NCBI GenBank assembly: GCA_964036045.1 | Contig: OZ038383.1 | Coordinates: forward strand, 33,871,394 to 33,935,393 | Source: Eutreptiella sp. 'Long Island Sound 2002' | Lineage: Eukaryota > Euglenozoa > Euglenophyceae > Eutreptiales > Eutreptiaceae | DNA length: 64,000 nucleotides | Direction: 5' to 3' | In this document: positions 19,721 through 30,330 of the stretch, piece after piece | Layout of the letters: every line of letters begins with the position of its first letter | How positions within the stretch are numbered: position 1 is the first letter of the stretch | The notes under the pieces: generated by a model | Seen by the model: the letters and a program-made list of their open reading frames with translations, nothing else | What the model was told of the DNA's origin: nothing | Database searches by the model: none | Position numbers and translations under genes: made by a program

Positions 19721-20099
19721 TTCAACATGGCTGACCGGCTCTGAGGCCTGAAATAAAGAGCGCAGTTTGTGCAGTGGACTACAGTTGACGGGCAGAACCC
19801 AGGAGACACCCAAGCCAAGGGCAAGAGATATGCCACTTGCCAACCCCGTATGTGGTACACACGCGCATGTCAGAACACGCCATATGAGGTGCACGCGCAT
19901 GCCGCACCTTAACACCCAAATACAGGGCACGCAAGAAAGAGCACACACGCAACACAAACACAGGACATGATGGAGCAGGAGTACTAGGACAACGACACCC
20001 GGGGGGAACCCACAACGCTTACGCCGAGCACGCCGACAACAACAACGACCCGAGAGGGGAGACAGCGCCCGGCCGACCCCAATGACCTCGGCAGCCCCA

Positions 20100-20830
20100 G
20101 CAACAGGAGCGGCGAACATGCACCAGGCGCACTCACCCCAAGCCCCAACCACACGGTATACAGCGCACACCAGGAACCAACGACCCAATGGCGCACAGGC
20201 CATTAACCCAGCACCACCGACACAACCGGGCCCCAAGCAGGGGGGGGGCGACGGGGGAGCGAGCGACACGACGACAACTGGTGGAACCGGAACCCAACCA
20301 CATCCCATCACAACATACCGACAACAGTGCCCACGCGACGTACAGAACCGCAAGCACCAAGACACGCCAGCGTACCCCGAGCCTGGACCGCACGGAGTAT
20401 AGCACGCAAAACATGGACTACAGCCACATGCCGCGGCGCGACACCAACAAGCACAACAGCCCCAGCGATAGAGGCCGAGGGCGGGCACCAGACACATACA
20501 CCCCCAGCCCCACACACACGGTGTACAGCGCACAGCGGGAAGAAACCCAACACCCCCCTGCAGCGACCAAATGGCACGGCGACCACTGCCCTGAGACGGC
20601 CAACACAACCAGGCCTCACGGGCAAAGGGCAACCGGAGGACAGAGAGCACAGCGATGGCTGGACCCGGAACAGGACCACACCCCGTCACAACGCACTGAG
20701 TACAGCGACCGAACCACGAACCGAACAACAAACGCCACACCGCGTCGGCGTACTTGGAGCCAAGACCACACGGAGTACAGCGCCCAAAACACGGACCACT
20801 GCCACACACCTCAACACCAGGCACAACACC
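20100..20830 (+). repeat. Two diverged tandem units of about 370 bp in T-poor DNA
   Basis: Matching landmarks recur about 362-374 bases apart: CACGGTATACAGCGCAC near 20152 and CACGGTGTACAGCGCAC near 20516; the GGAACC...CATCCC stretch near 20285 and its match near 20660; GCACGGAGTATAGC near 20391 and CACGGAGTACAGC near 20769. The units are clearly diverged. Confidence 0.5.
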
Positions 20831-22119
20831 ACGACGACCAGGACAACGTCCCGGGGCCAGAACCACAAAAAGCGCCGTTGGCCGCAGAAATCACGCAACC
20901 ACGCGCGCCAGAGGACCACACACACGAAGCATCACTATCCGTGTCAAGAGGAACATCCAGCACCGCGATAGAAACCCACTCCCAAGCATCCACCCCACCC
21001 GGAATCACTGCCCAGTGGCCTCGACATCCCCGCGAACCACGACCACATGGACCTAGACAACGATCCACTGCAGGACAGCATCCGACGCGTACTACAGGCG
21101 GCGGCCGCCGCACACCAACGACCCACATGGAGCTTGTCCGAGCACTCGACGAGACGGACGAACGGATATCGGGAACAGGAGAAAACCGACACCCAGGGGG
21201 GTACATCCAGGAACTGCGACGGGACATACAAAACGCCCACCAACAGTCACCGGAAGGAGTGGTGGTGCAGGGACGGGAAACCAAAACTGGAGCCTGGACG
21301 AACCTCGCGGGATCCCCGCGCGCGCAGGAGGCCCTGACCTTCATCCAAGAATCCGACGCCCCACCGCCAGCATTCCACGAGGAAACAGGGGCCCCTCTCG
21401 TCCTAATCCTGCACAGCTGGACGTGGGGCCACACCATCGTCCTGCATGACAAAACGGGCCCTCCCTACGCACGCACCGCAACGCGCTGACCGACCAACGC
21501 GTCCATGGGTGAAGCCCACGTAGAACGGACACTCCAACGAGAGGATGACGCATACACCCTGGTGCACGCCACCCGCCAGGGAAACAGGGCAACTGAGAGG
21601 AAGGAGCCCACGCCCGAACCAGCCGCGACCCCCTCAACGAGACCGGCCCCCCGACACTGGACCCTGAACAAAGAGCTGGCCCATGCCCGCACCCTAGCGG
21701 AACACAGTGTCAACAGTATCCAACCGTACACGGAAGCTGCGTACGTAGAACGCATGCTACAAGACTGGACCAAGTACGAAACGGAGGTCCTGGAGGGATA
21801 CACGGGGCCACCGGATACCACGTCCCATACAACATGGGATGACGTAGTGCCAGACGGAAACATCGGGGCGCTGGCTACGACCGTTCGCACCACGTTCAAA
21901 GACTGCTCGAAGCCGTACCACCCGTTTGGGGACCACAACGACCCCGCCATCACGAACGCCATCCTGGCGTACGACAGCTGGTCCACTCACTTAGGCAGCT
22001 CAAGTTGCATGGTCAAAAACGAAGGAAAAGGTAGGAAAATGACGGGTTTCCAAAGGCATCAAAAAAAAGTTGTTTTGATGGATATTTCTAAACCATCGCA
22101 AACAAGTATGGCGAAATAA
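20188..22119 (+). CDS. Long repetitive + strand ORF with one in-frame TGA
   Basis: Frame 1 is open from 20188 to a TGA at 21487-21489 and then on to 22119, together about 640 codons. The first part is Thr/Pro/Gln/His-rich with a recurring short motif of the form T-x-YSAQ (HTVYSAQ, RTEYSTQ, HTEYSAQ), consistent with a disordered repeat protein. The second part (from about 21640) has a more globular make-up (WTLNKELAHARTLAEHSVNS, WDDVVPDGNIGALATTV). The region is poor in T, which removes stops from all six frames, so length alone is weak evidence. The peptide periodicity favours this frame. I do not recognise the family; a gag-like protein is one possibility. Confidence 0.4.
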
Positions 22120-22185
22120 ATATTTCTATAAGAATGACGTGTCCCATGGGCGGGACAGGGAAAAGTATTATTTTGTGACCATTCC

Positions 22186-22492
22186 TTGCGCGAGGCCTCG
22201 CGCAAAGACGTTCATTTGTGCCAGATTAATGTACTACAGCACAACGCATTAGGCAGGTTGTCGAAAAAAGGAACCCTGTCGTATTTATACACGTAACTTA
22301 GTACCATTATCAGGATTGCGTGATAGAGATGGATGTATTAACATATAAACTCGGACAATTGTGTACCCAAGAATCTTGAAAAGTATAAATGTTCCGGAAC
22401 AAACTGTAGTTTCAAGCGCGAGGCCTCGCGCATGGAACGGCGCATGAGAAACATTCAAGTTTCGGTGATCATTGCGCGAGGCCTCGCGCAAT
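22186..22492. repeat. Cluster of three perfect GC palindromes
   Basis: The 16-bp palindrome GCGCGAGGCCTCGCGC occurs at 22188-22203, 22416-22431 and 22474-22489. At the first and third sites the symmetry extends to 20 bp (22186-22205) and 22 bp (22471-22492). A partial copy (GAGGCCTCGCGC) lies at about 23131 inside the following ORF. The sites could bind a dimeric protein or form cruciforms upstream of the ORF at 22879. Confidence 0.75.
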
Positions 22493-22878
22493 GGATCTGA
22501 TAAGCGCTCATAGAAACCAAAAATGGAACAGATCCACCAACTACACAACATGTGCATTCCCTTGATGCGGCGCTGCTGCATGGGCGCCCACACAGGTCCC
22601 GCCGGCATCTCCAGTTTTCATACTGTGGTCACCGCTGGCTTCACTGCCCAACAGCGATGGTAGCGCGCCGCAACTGGCTACCGCAAATAGGATTAACTAG
22701 TCAAATGTGGGATCACCAGACAGATACAGTTAACCAAAAATGGTGCATGCGACAAGCGAATCACAGAATAATTGGTCGCGCGAAAACTGTGTGACAGGAT
22801 GATGTTTCAAATCAAGAAAGTTTTTCAAACGGCGATTTTTACGTAGATGCAGTTACGCAATTTTTTTTCACAGCAACA
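22493..22878. other. Leader of the unknown ORF at 22879
   Basis: No ORF of note. Just before the ATG at 22879 there is a run of T followed by CACAGCAACA, which resembles a 3' splice acceptor (pyrimidine tract plus CAG). This is suggestive only. Confidence 0.3.
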
Positions 22879-24339
22879 ATGCCCCTGCAAAAAGGGGTGG
22901 ACCTTGACAAGACAGTGGCCGCAGCATCTGGAGTTTTCCGCGAAGTCTGCTCAGAGGAACCGCCGTACCACACGGCAGAAGAACTGTGCGAATGGCTAAA
23001 ACAGGGGGACGAGGGTGCGGGATTGTTGTTTGTGTTTTTTCTGTGTCTGCCCAAAAATGAACGGACGCATTGCAGCGTTGAAAGGGCGATTGCGGCAGAA
23101 GGCAAAAGATGGGTTGGTCTTTTCATGGAGGAGGCCTCGCGCCTTTATTTGCTGATGCGCCACCGCGCAGTTCCATATCAGGGAAAACCAAAGTCTGTTG
23201 TTGCGATAGAGGGAAGTAGGGCGCAGCGTCGCATTTTAGCAAGGTCAGGTCTGGCGGGATATAGCGCACCTTCAGTGAAGGAAAAGGCCGCAGTCAGGTT
23301 ACAGACTACATGGAACAAAATACACCATCAGAGGGCTGTGTTATGGATGGACAACTGGTACAACAAACAGTTTACCACAAATCCTGACAAGAACGACAAA
23401 AGCCTTAACGCAACAGCGTTGGCTGTGTTGCTACTGAGGGATGCACCGGGCTACTGGCATGGTCATCCTAGCCTGGAAGAGCTTGAATGGCGTCTTCCTG
23501 TTGTTGCACGCATGCTGGAAACCACCGAGGGAACATTTGCACGTATTCTGCGTGATCTAGGATTTGCAAGCACGCGGCCTGTTGTTCGAAACATTTGGGC
23601 GCCGCTTGACATTATTCGCCCTGTACCTGCCAAGAGACGACATTGGCGACCCCTTTGTCTAAGCAAAGAAAAGGTGAGCGGCAACGTCTCGCTGCTTAAC
23701 CTATTGCAATTCACTAGGGACTTGGCGCAGCACACTCGACCAGTTGTGCCTGTTTTATGTGATGAGAACATCCATTACCGCATTCGTAAGATGATGTACG
23801 GTGAAAAAAGAACGGGTTGGAATGTCCGGCTTTTCTTGCGGTCACACCCTAATTTGTATGGTTTCTGGCACGCATACAAGTTTTGCATTACACAAACATT
23901 TCACTCATTTTGGCCGATCGTGACTTTCTTCCGTAAAGGTTTGTTGCGCAGCGGTGACACAGTCCCCTGGTTTCCCAAGCTGATCACAATGGGGATAACT
24001 GTTGGCGCACTGCTGTTGGGTATGGGCCCCCACATACGCCGCCTCAACAGAAAATGTCATTCCATTGGGCTGGCACGTCCTGTACCTCGGCGAGGCCGCC
24101 TCCGTTACGCTGTGTGTAAGGCCATGCAGGTTCTGTTAACACAATACTGTCCTATGTTGCTATACCTAGGACACCTCGTTAGACAGTGCAATTGGGCTGG
24201 GGAGACGGCCAACACGGATGTTTTTGCTTCTGAGGGTTTGCAGATTGTTATGTGTCTGTTAGACCGTTTGAACATGGGGGACACACTTTTAAAATACGAA
24301 CGCACTGTTGCAACTGCGCGATTGTGCCACACTGCATGA
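22879..24339 (+). CDS. Unknown 486-codon protein, possibly a DDE-type transposase
   Basis: An uninterrupted ORF with balanced composition and no homology I can name. The middle contains an acidic motif, VLWMDNWYNKQFTTNP, followed by NATALAVLL, and later PVLCDENIHYRIRKMMYG and FWHAYKFCITQTFHSFW. Two well-separated Asp residues in hydrophobic strands, followed by a His/Glu-bearing helix, recall DDE transposases of the Plavaka/DUF6589 kind. That link is inference from pattern only. A hydrophobic segment (TMGITVGALLLGMG) lies near residue 375. Three GC palindromes lie 390-690 bases upstream. The frame resumes 9 bases after its TGA at 24349. Confidence 0.5.
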   Translation: MPLQKGVDLDKTVAAASGVFREVCSEEPPYHTAEELCEWLKQGDEGAGLLFVFFLCLPKNERTHCSVERAIAAEGKRWVGLFMEEASRLYLLMRHRAVPYQGKPKSVVAIEGSRAQRRILARSGLAGYSAPSVKEKAAVRLQTTWNKIHHQRAVLWMDNWYNKQFTTNPDKNDKSLNATALAVLLLRDAPGYWHGHPSLEELEWRLPVVARMLETTEGTFARILRDLGFASTRPVVRNIWAPLDIIRPVPAKRRHWRPLCLSKEKVSGNVSLLNLLQFTRDLAQHTRPVVPVLCDENIHYRIRKMMYGEKRTGWNVRLFLRSHPNLYGFWHAYKFCITQTFHSFWPIVTFFRKGLLRSGDTVPWFPKLITMGITVGALLLGMGPHIRRLNRKCHSIGLARPVPRRGRLRYAVCKAMQVLLTQYCPMLLYLGHLVRQCNWAGETANTDVFASEGLQIVMCLLDRLNMGDTLLKYERTVATARLCHTA

Positions 24340-24348
24340 CACACAGCC

Positions 24349-24615
24349 ATGCCTGGACAGGCTTTTGCCGAGGATTTTTGTGAAAGTCTGCTCTCCAGCC
24401 TTGTGACAAAGAAGGGCCAAAACAGAGGTGCAGTGACCATTGAAGATGTTGAGGATCTGTATCATCTCACCATTATCCTTAAAGAAGGTCACAGGGTGAA
24501 CGTCTGCAAAATCCCCAATTCCTTTGTCAATTCCGTGCGTCAGCGGTTAACTGCTTACTTGAACGCAGAGCGTGTATATGTGCCTTGGATTAGGTGGTGT
24601 GCTGAGCCAGGATGA
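24349..24615 (+). CDS. Downstream ORF in frame with the unknown 486-codon ORF
   Basis: Only three codons separate the TGA at 24337-24339 from this ATG, in the same frame. The two ORFs may therefore be one protein of about 580 residues broken by a stop (or read through), or two adjacent genes. The peptide (VTIEDVEDLYHLTIILKEGH) is unrecognised. It ends where the C-element sequence begins, at about 24.65 kb, so its 3' end may be cut. Confidence 0.4.
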   Translation: MPGQAFAEDFCESLLSSLVTKKGQNRGAVTIEDVEDLYHLTIILKEGHRVNVCKIPNSFVNSVRQRLTAYLNAERVYVPWIRWCAEPG

Positions 24616-24675
24616 GTCGTTTCAGTTCCTGCGCGTGTTGGGTCAACGTTTTGATTGCATATCCCATGAGCCAGT

Positions 24676-25370
24676 GTACCTGTCGAGAATGTTGACCTTG
24701 AGAGAAAGTGAGTTCCCTCGACATGCGGACTACGTCAGGAGTTTCGAACTTGCGTCATCAAGTCGAAGGTTAATACCAGTGACCTCCAGATTGGTTACCT
24801 CGTCAACTCTCGATTTGTTGAAGGGTTGTCGAATGACGCTGTTCGTCGGCAGTACATCGTTGAAGTCTGTTCGAACTGGGGTTCTGGGGTACCATTTGGC
24901 TTCGATACGCTGGTGGAAACCATTGCAGAAGCCTACATGGCGGCCGGCTACCAACTCGAAGAGGTACAGAACGCATCAAGAACGGTAACTGATACCATGG
25001 GTTCTGCAGTCTCAAGACCCCTGCCTATGATGGTTCCGCCCACTTCGACTTCTACAGCGTTTCCTTCAAATCCTATGCCAAAACCGCGCGTCAACCCGAT
25101 GCCAAGCCCAGCCGCGGCTCCCATGGCTTCAACTGTGCCAGAGCCAATGAATCTCGATACAATTGCCAAGCTCCGAAAGGAACTACATGCCTACATTGGT
25201 GAACGTCGGAACGAGCGGTTCTGACGCCAAGATGGTCGAGAAACTAGGCGCTGCTACAATTGTGGCAAACAAGGCCATTTGGCCCGCGACTGTCCAAAGA
25301 ACCGACCGCCATCTCGAGGAAGAGAACATCGGGAATCAAGATCAGGCACGCCCCGAAGAGATCTGAGTCG
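24676..25370 (+). pseudogene. gag: Gag fragment of element C with zinc knuckle
   Basis: A capsid C-terminal-like segment (YLVNSRFVEGLSNDAVRR) is followed by a Met/Pro-rich linker and a perfect CX2CX4HX4C zinc knuckle, CYNCGKQGHLARDC, at 25252-25293. Then comes an Arg/Ser-rich tail. The main frame (24826-25224) is stopped by TGA at 25222-25224, 27 bases before the zinc knuckle; the knuckle is in the same frame after it. The upstream part has shifted frame. Confidence 0.75.
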
Positions 25371-25499
25371 ACACAGTAAGGGACGGTTCAGATCCCGCTC
25401 CGAGAGCAAAGAACGGCCCACAACGGCCTAAGAAGCATCATCGAAGACCTGGTGGTGGACGTCATCGAGAAGAGCTGAACACCACCATCAGTACCAGTA

Positions 25500-26130
25500 A
25501 ACCCGAAAGGAATTCGACACTTGGGGGTCTCAACGTTGAAGGAACCGAACCTGAGCATGTGTCTCTGTTCACGGTTCAAGGGCGCATTTGCGCATGTCGT
25601 GATGACTCCTTTGACTCCGACATGGAATTGTTAGTCGACTGTGGAGCAACCAGTGACTTCATGTCAATGCAGACTGCAAAGAGGGCGCGACTTCCCTCTA
25701 CAAGATGACAAAACGTGGACACGTCTCAACAGCCGGAGGTGTCCAAGTGGAGGTGCGATATTACACGAGAGCCTATGTTCCAGTTGGAGAACTCGTATTT
25801 CGACATCACTTCAAGGTCTTGGAGATTTTGCCGGATGTGGTACTTGGGCTACCATGGCTTCCAAGCTGCAATCGAACTGTCAACTGCAAGGAACTGTATG
25901 CGAACATCCAACATGGTTCGAGAACATACCGGTTGTCTATCGACGAGTCAAGACATTCCACCAAGCTGCAGTTCCAAGCCGCTTCGAAGTTGGACCTTCT
26001 TTCGACACTTTCATCCAGTACCCCGAAAGCGAGCCCGGTTGGAAGCCCTACACCACATGCCAAGGAACGCCCTGACCTACACTCGTCGACACACATCCAT
26101 AATGGTGCTGGCATGTTCGATGAGTCCTAA
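25500..26130 (+). pseudogene. Aspartic protease region of element C
   Basis: The retropepsin active site reads LLVDCGATSDFMS (Asp codon at 25637-25639), the DCGA variant common in Ty3 elements. After a frameshift near 25700 the second half follows (VLEILPDVVLGLPWL), the usual ILG-type segment. The frame ends at a TAA at 26128-26130. Confidence 0.7.
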
Positions 26131-26166
26131 ACGGAAGATGGTATCACCGATGAAGAGTACAGCGAC

Positions 26167-27336
26167 ATGGCGATCGAATACATCTCGTTGCCGAAACTCA
26201 AAAGGGAGATCCGTCGAGCCGATCCCACCGGTGATCAAGTGTTTCTGTGCTGCATGCTTCTACCCGCAGTGCCAGTCGATCAAATGTACAAGATGCAAGC
26301 AAGCAGTGACGATGACGGGCTTGACCCCGTTCCACGCAAGTTGCCTATTCAAATGCACAAGTGGGCGGACCTCTACGGCCGGGAGAAAGCGGAGTTTGGA
26401 GACCTACCTCCGCATTGACCTGGTAGAGATCATCGAATACGCCTCGATTCAGAGGACAATCCACCGTGGGTGCACCCTTACAAAATGGACCCGAGCCAAT
26501 TAAATGAACTTCGACGACAGCTGGACCAGTTACATTGATCTGGCCGAATCAGAAGATCCTCGAGTCCATACGGAGCGGGTTGCCTGCTGGTAAAGAAGGC
26601 GAATGGTAAATGGCGTATGTGAGTCAACTACCGAGCGTTGAATACGCGAACTGTTCGAGATCTATATCCTTTACCTTCGATCCAATCCTTCTTGAGTACA
26701 CTGGGGGGTTCCACCGTATTTTCGAAGATAGACCTTGTCAGCGGGTTCCACCAGATCCGAATCCACGACAAAGATGTCAAGGAAACCGCCTTCAACACAC
26801 AATTGGGCGCCTTCGAATCGGTTGTTCTGCCCTTTGGCCTCTGTAACGCACCGTCGACCTTCCAACGCATCGTGAATTTGAGACCACTTGGGAATTTTCG
26901 TATGGGTGTGCATCGACAACATTCTCGTCTTCTCGAGGGATGCGGATGAACACCAACAACATCTCGATTTGGTACATGAACTACTGCGTTGACACCAGCG
27001 GTTTCCCTGCATCGATAAATCCACTTTCTTCCAGGGTCCAGTACCCTTCTGCGGATACATCATCGATAGGGCTGGAGTACAGAGGGACCCCGAAAAGATC
27101 AAGGTCATTCAAGGATGGCCTCTGCCGACCATGGTTCGTGAAGTTCGACAATTTATCGGGTTGTGTAGATTTTACCAGCAGTTTGTCGAAGGGTTCCAAG
27201 CTGTCGCAGCCCCTCTGACCACGATGTTCAAGGCAGATTTCGAGTGGGAGTGGACAGCTGTGCATCAAGCTTCCCTCGACAAGCTGAAGCAAGCAATGAG
27301 CAATGCGACACATCTCAGTGCCATCGACCCCCGATA
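26167..27336 (+). pseudogene. pol: Reverse transcriptase of element C, degenerate
   Basis: Recognisable RT motifs are TVFSKIDLVSGFHQI, VVLPFGLCNAPSTFQ, then after a frameshift the catalytic box CIDNILVFS, in which the second Asp is replaced by Asn. The connection region follows in yet another frame (REVRQFIGLCRFYQQFV). Stops occur at least near 26418, 26620 and 27336. This copy cannot make active enzyme. Confidence 0.8.
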
Positions 27337-28294
27337 GCCGTATCACTTGTACACGGATGCTTCGCAAGATTGCGTGGGGGCCACGCTAGCGCAGCGATGT
27401 GCACATGTGAAGTACAAGGGACACCTTCGACCTATTGCCTTCATGTCGCGGAAAATGCAACCTGCCGAAACTCGATACCCAATTCGAAAACAGGAGCTGT
27501 TGGCCATCGTGTTAGCTCTGAAGCAGTGGTCTCATCGACTTCGAGGACCACAGCAGATGCATGTGCACACTCAACACGAAGGCCTTCGTTATCTTAAGAT
27601 GTGCCCTCGACCGCTGACACCACGACAAGCACGTTGGTCCCAGTTCCTCAAGGAGTACAACCTCCCATCGTGGTATGTACCGGGCCTCGGGAATCCAGCA
27701 GCGGATGCCTGTTCCCGCCTGACTTCGCGACAGTTGATGGACACCGAGAATGCCACACGTACACGGGCCTTTGTGGTACCTTTGGTCGAAAACTGGGTTT
27801 CACCGGAGCGAGAACCTGTCGATGAGTTCCTACATGTGTTCGAGGACTTGTTCTCATACGATGAAGTGCGGCCCGAGCCATACAACCACCTGTACGTATC
27901 GCTTCGAAGCGGAGGCTCCGTGGGGAAGGAACCTGATGTTGACGAAGATGCAGAACCAGCCCTCCGATTCGAAACTGAACCAGCCGTCGAGCCGGAGGAC
28001 CTGGAGCCACTGCCGTGGAACGAGACTCTGGCTGAGGATTCACAGCAGCCTGAGGTACATCTTGATGATGCTGGCAGCGAGCCAGACACGTCTACCGACA
28101 CCGACAACCTTCCCGACATAGACATGGACCGCCCTCTTCGAGTATCTTTTGGCAAGGAATATGGATATGCCCCAACCTTGACGGAACTGATTCGCTGTCG
28201 ACGCCACCGAGACGGTACACTACAGCCAGTTGCCTTGCCTAAGGTTGGACCGAACACACCGTACCCGTCGAGTCTTAAAGGTACACACCGTTGA
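27337..28294 (+). pseudogene. pol: RNase H and linker of element C
   Basis: RNase H is recognisable: first Asp in LYTDASQDCVGATL, Glu in RKQELLAIVLAL, final Asp in PAADACSRL. At the usual TDH position the sequence reads HTQHEGL, so one catalytic Asp is replaced by Gln. An acidic linker rich in Glu, Asp and Pro (about 27930-28130) leads toward integrase. The ORF itself runs 27347-28294. Confidence 0.75.
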
Positions 28295-28429
28295 GTACAC
28301 CAACACTATCAGTGTAAGGATCTGACTTCGACAGCTGTGTGGGCAGCGGCCTATCCAGAAGACCCACGTACGAGACACATCTACCAAGTCGCGGTTCGAA
28401 GCCCCGCGGCACGACACCAACTCCGTGAT

Positions 28430-29538
28430 GCCAAGTAGTCCTTCGACGATGGCAAGTTTTTCCATTTGTCAACGATGGGCAAGTGTGTGCTTGTCCCTCG
28501 AAAGCTCGTTACCTCGATTGTGGCTATGTATTACGAGTCAGAGTTATACGGCCACTCGGGAGTACTTCGAACCATGGCGCTGATCAAGCGCGACTACGTT
28601 TGTTCACATCTTCGACATTACGTCGAGCGTTGCATCTTGACTTGCGATGTGTGTCAAGCGGCTAAGTCACAGCGTGTGGACACCGCCAGACAACCCAGAC
28701 CCTTGCCGGTGCCCGACACCAAATGGCATAGTGTGTCCATCGATTGGGTTTCCGGAATGCCGCCGAACACTAGAGGCCATGACGCCATCATGACTGTGGT
28801 GGACCGATTCTCCAAGCGTGGAATGTTCATCCCTTGCCGCAAAGATATGACGGCCGACGACCTTGTCTATGTGTTCCTGCGTGAAGTAATTCGACTCAAA
28901 GGATGCCCTCGACAAATTGTTTCCGATCGAGACAAGCTGTTCGAGTACCAAGCCTGGGAAGAGTTGGCACAGGGTTTCAAGATCGAGATGCACCAAACAG
29001 TAGCCAACCGTCCTCGAGGCAACAGCCTAGCGGAGCGCAGGAACCAGTCGATCCTGCAACGCTTGCGCACACACGGCATCTTTGGTAACAACAGATGGGA
29101 TGTTGACCTTCTGTTCGCCGAGATTCAGTTTAACAACCTGACGTCCAACAGTCTTCAACTATCTCCGTTTGAGATTGATGAGGGACAAACACCGCATTTT
29201 CCATTGGATTTTCCACGAATGACTTCTCATGCACATGAACCTTCGACCGTGAATGATTACATGCAGCGAGCTGAACGTACCTTCGATTCTGTGCGTGCAC
29301 TGGTTGCCGAGGAACATGGACACCAGATGCATGTGGTCCTGCAAATATCCTGACACGTTCCAGTACCTGAACCGGGGGAACAATGGTGGGTGTTAGTGCC
29401 CGATTATGGACATAAAGGGAAATTCAATGTTGTTTGGTGCGGCCCTTACAAAGTTGTCGAGGTACTCAACAAGGGCGAGAATGTTAAACTGGACATCCCT
29501 GCCCCATTCGATGGGCTGCGAGTTTCTAATGGAGACAG
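28430..29538 (+). pseudogene. pol: Integrase of element C, interrupted by element A
   Basis: The main frame (28466-29353) encodes a zinc finger (H-H...CDVCQAAK) and a DDE core with Asp in WHSVSIDWVSG, Asp in QIVSDRDKLF and Glu in NSLAERRNQ. A frame change near 29350 leads to the SH3-like C-terminal part (WWVLVPDYGHKG, VWCGPYKVVEV). Coding is cut at 29538, where element A is inserted, and resumes at 55667 in a compatible frame. Confidence 0.8.
29534..29538. repeat. Target-site duplication GACAG, left of element A
   Basis: GACAG precedes the left LTR of A and is repeated at 55662-55666 right after the other LTR, 26 kb away. It proves that A entered element C. Confidence 0.9.
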
Positions 29539-30319
29539 AGAAAGGTTTATAGTGATTTCAACAGTGTGTTTGTGCCTCTCCTGCTGCTTGCTGCTGGTGT
29601 AGGGTTTCCTGCTGCTTGTTTTTGAAGATGAAAAGGTTTTGTTTGCTGAAATACAATCAACCCAGGATAGCCCAAGCCAGATATATGAAAGTAGAAGAGA
29701 ATCAGCATCAAAGCATGAAGGGCTGCAGTGTAAACAGTGAAAGATGAAAGGATATTCACAGAAACTGCAACTCAGGTCAAATCGGAATTTCACAAAGGTA
29801 GCTGTATTGTTTTTGAAAAGAGTTGGAAAACTGCCCCATGGTCACTCAATCTCCATAGTGTTTTCTCAGGAGATGTGCACTCTTTGTTTTGGGTCCCATA
29901 TGTGCTGAGGTGGCAGGGCATGTGGCGATGAGGTCACTGCCATGTCACATGGGATCTTCCTACTTAGCTAGGCTGACCGGGAATTGAACCCAGGACCTCT
30001 CAAAAAGAGGTGCCCAGCCCCCTAGGGTGCATACCACTAGGACAGCTAGGAATTCATGAGAAAACATAGATAATTTCATTAGCCCTGCCCTGGATATGTC
30101 AGTTCTCAGTCGACTCAGGAAAAGATGTATTGCCTCACATTGATAGGGGATTAAGGGGTCCACTCCATATCCTGATTGGGTGTTTGGTTCCATAGGTCAA
30201 AATGTGTTATCACCACTTTTGGTTGGGCCAATACTGAGATAGAAATGCCTGTGTGCTTGGAACACCTCTAATACAACTAGAGTATGCCTCAAAGCATTGG
30301 AAAAGCACTTTTCCTTACT
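29539..30319 (-). repeat. 3' LTR of element A (781 bp)
   Basis: Direct repeat of 54876-55661, differing by scattered substitutions and small indels. The minus strand starts AGTAAGGAAAAG and ends CCTTTCT. It contains a tRNA-like module at 29971-30050. Confidence 0.92.
29971..30050 (-). other. tRNA-like module in the 3' LTR of element A
   Basis: On the minus strand a B box, GGTTCAATTCC (29980-29990), sits in a T-arm-like hairpin (CTGGG/CCCGG). An A-box-like TCCTAGTGGTATGC lies about 50 bases upstream, with a possible extra arm (CCTCTTTTTGAGAGG) between. Acceptor pairing is imperfect, so this is a tRNA relic or mimic, not a confident tRNA gene. Confidence 0.55.
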
Positions 30320-30330
30320 CCCCCCTTGTG
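30320..30330 (-). promoter_or_regulatory. Polypurine tract of element A
   Basis: The minus strand reads CACAAGGGGGG immediately before the 3' LTR, the same position and G6 core as in element B. Confidence 0.6.

Larger units (their letters stand above)
24660..29538 (+). mobile_element. Ty3/gypsy element 'C', left part (decayed; split by element A)
   Basis: A plus-strand Ty3 element that runs gag, protease, RT, RNase H, integrase and is then cut by insertion of element A. It continues at 55662 with a chromodomain. Its 5' end and 5' LTR are missing: recognisable gag starts only about 24.66 kb. It carries many frameshifts and stops. Base use differs from its neighbours, with TCGA and CGA very frequent. 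Confidence 0.85.

Noticed and set aside
19720-20866. Upper part of a 617-codon minus-strand ORF rich in Cys and Gly
   Set aside because: It lies in T-poor DNA where stops are missing from all frames. The peptide is low-complexity, and the overlapping + strand frame shows a better repeat pattern.
20308-21452. Several other long overlapping ORFs on both strands
   Set aside because: Same T-poor region; they are shadows created by base composition.
22186-22492. CRISPR-like array
   Set aside because: Only three short palindromes with unequal spacing (about 230 and 58 bases), no spacers of constant length, and a eukaryotic context.
28330-28440. Possible tRNA-like element (CGCGGTTCGAAGCCCCGCG)
   Set aside because: It lies inside the coding linker to integrase of element C, lacks a good A box, and the hairpin is explained by the CGA/TCGA-rich codon use of C.
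29971-30050. Calling the A, B, P and D modules genuine tRNA genes
   Set aside because: Acceptor and anticodon stems are imperfect; only the A- and B-box-like words and T-arm are convincing, so I labelled them tRNA-like.
29960-30193. Short ORF duplicated in both A LTRs (also 55302-55535)
   Set aside because: Present in two copies only because the LTR is duplicated; it overlaps the tRNA-like module and has no domain.
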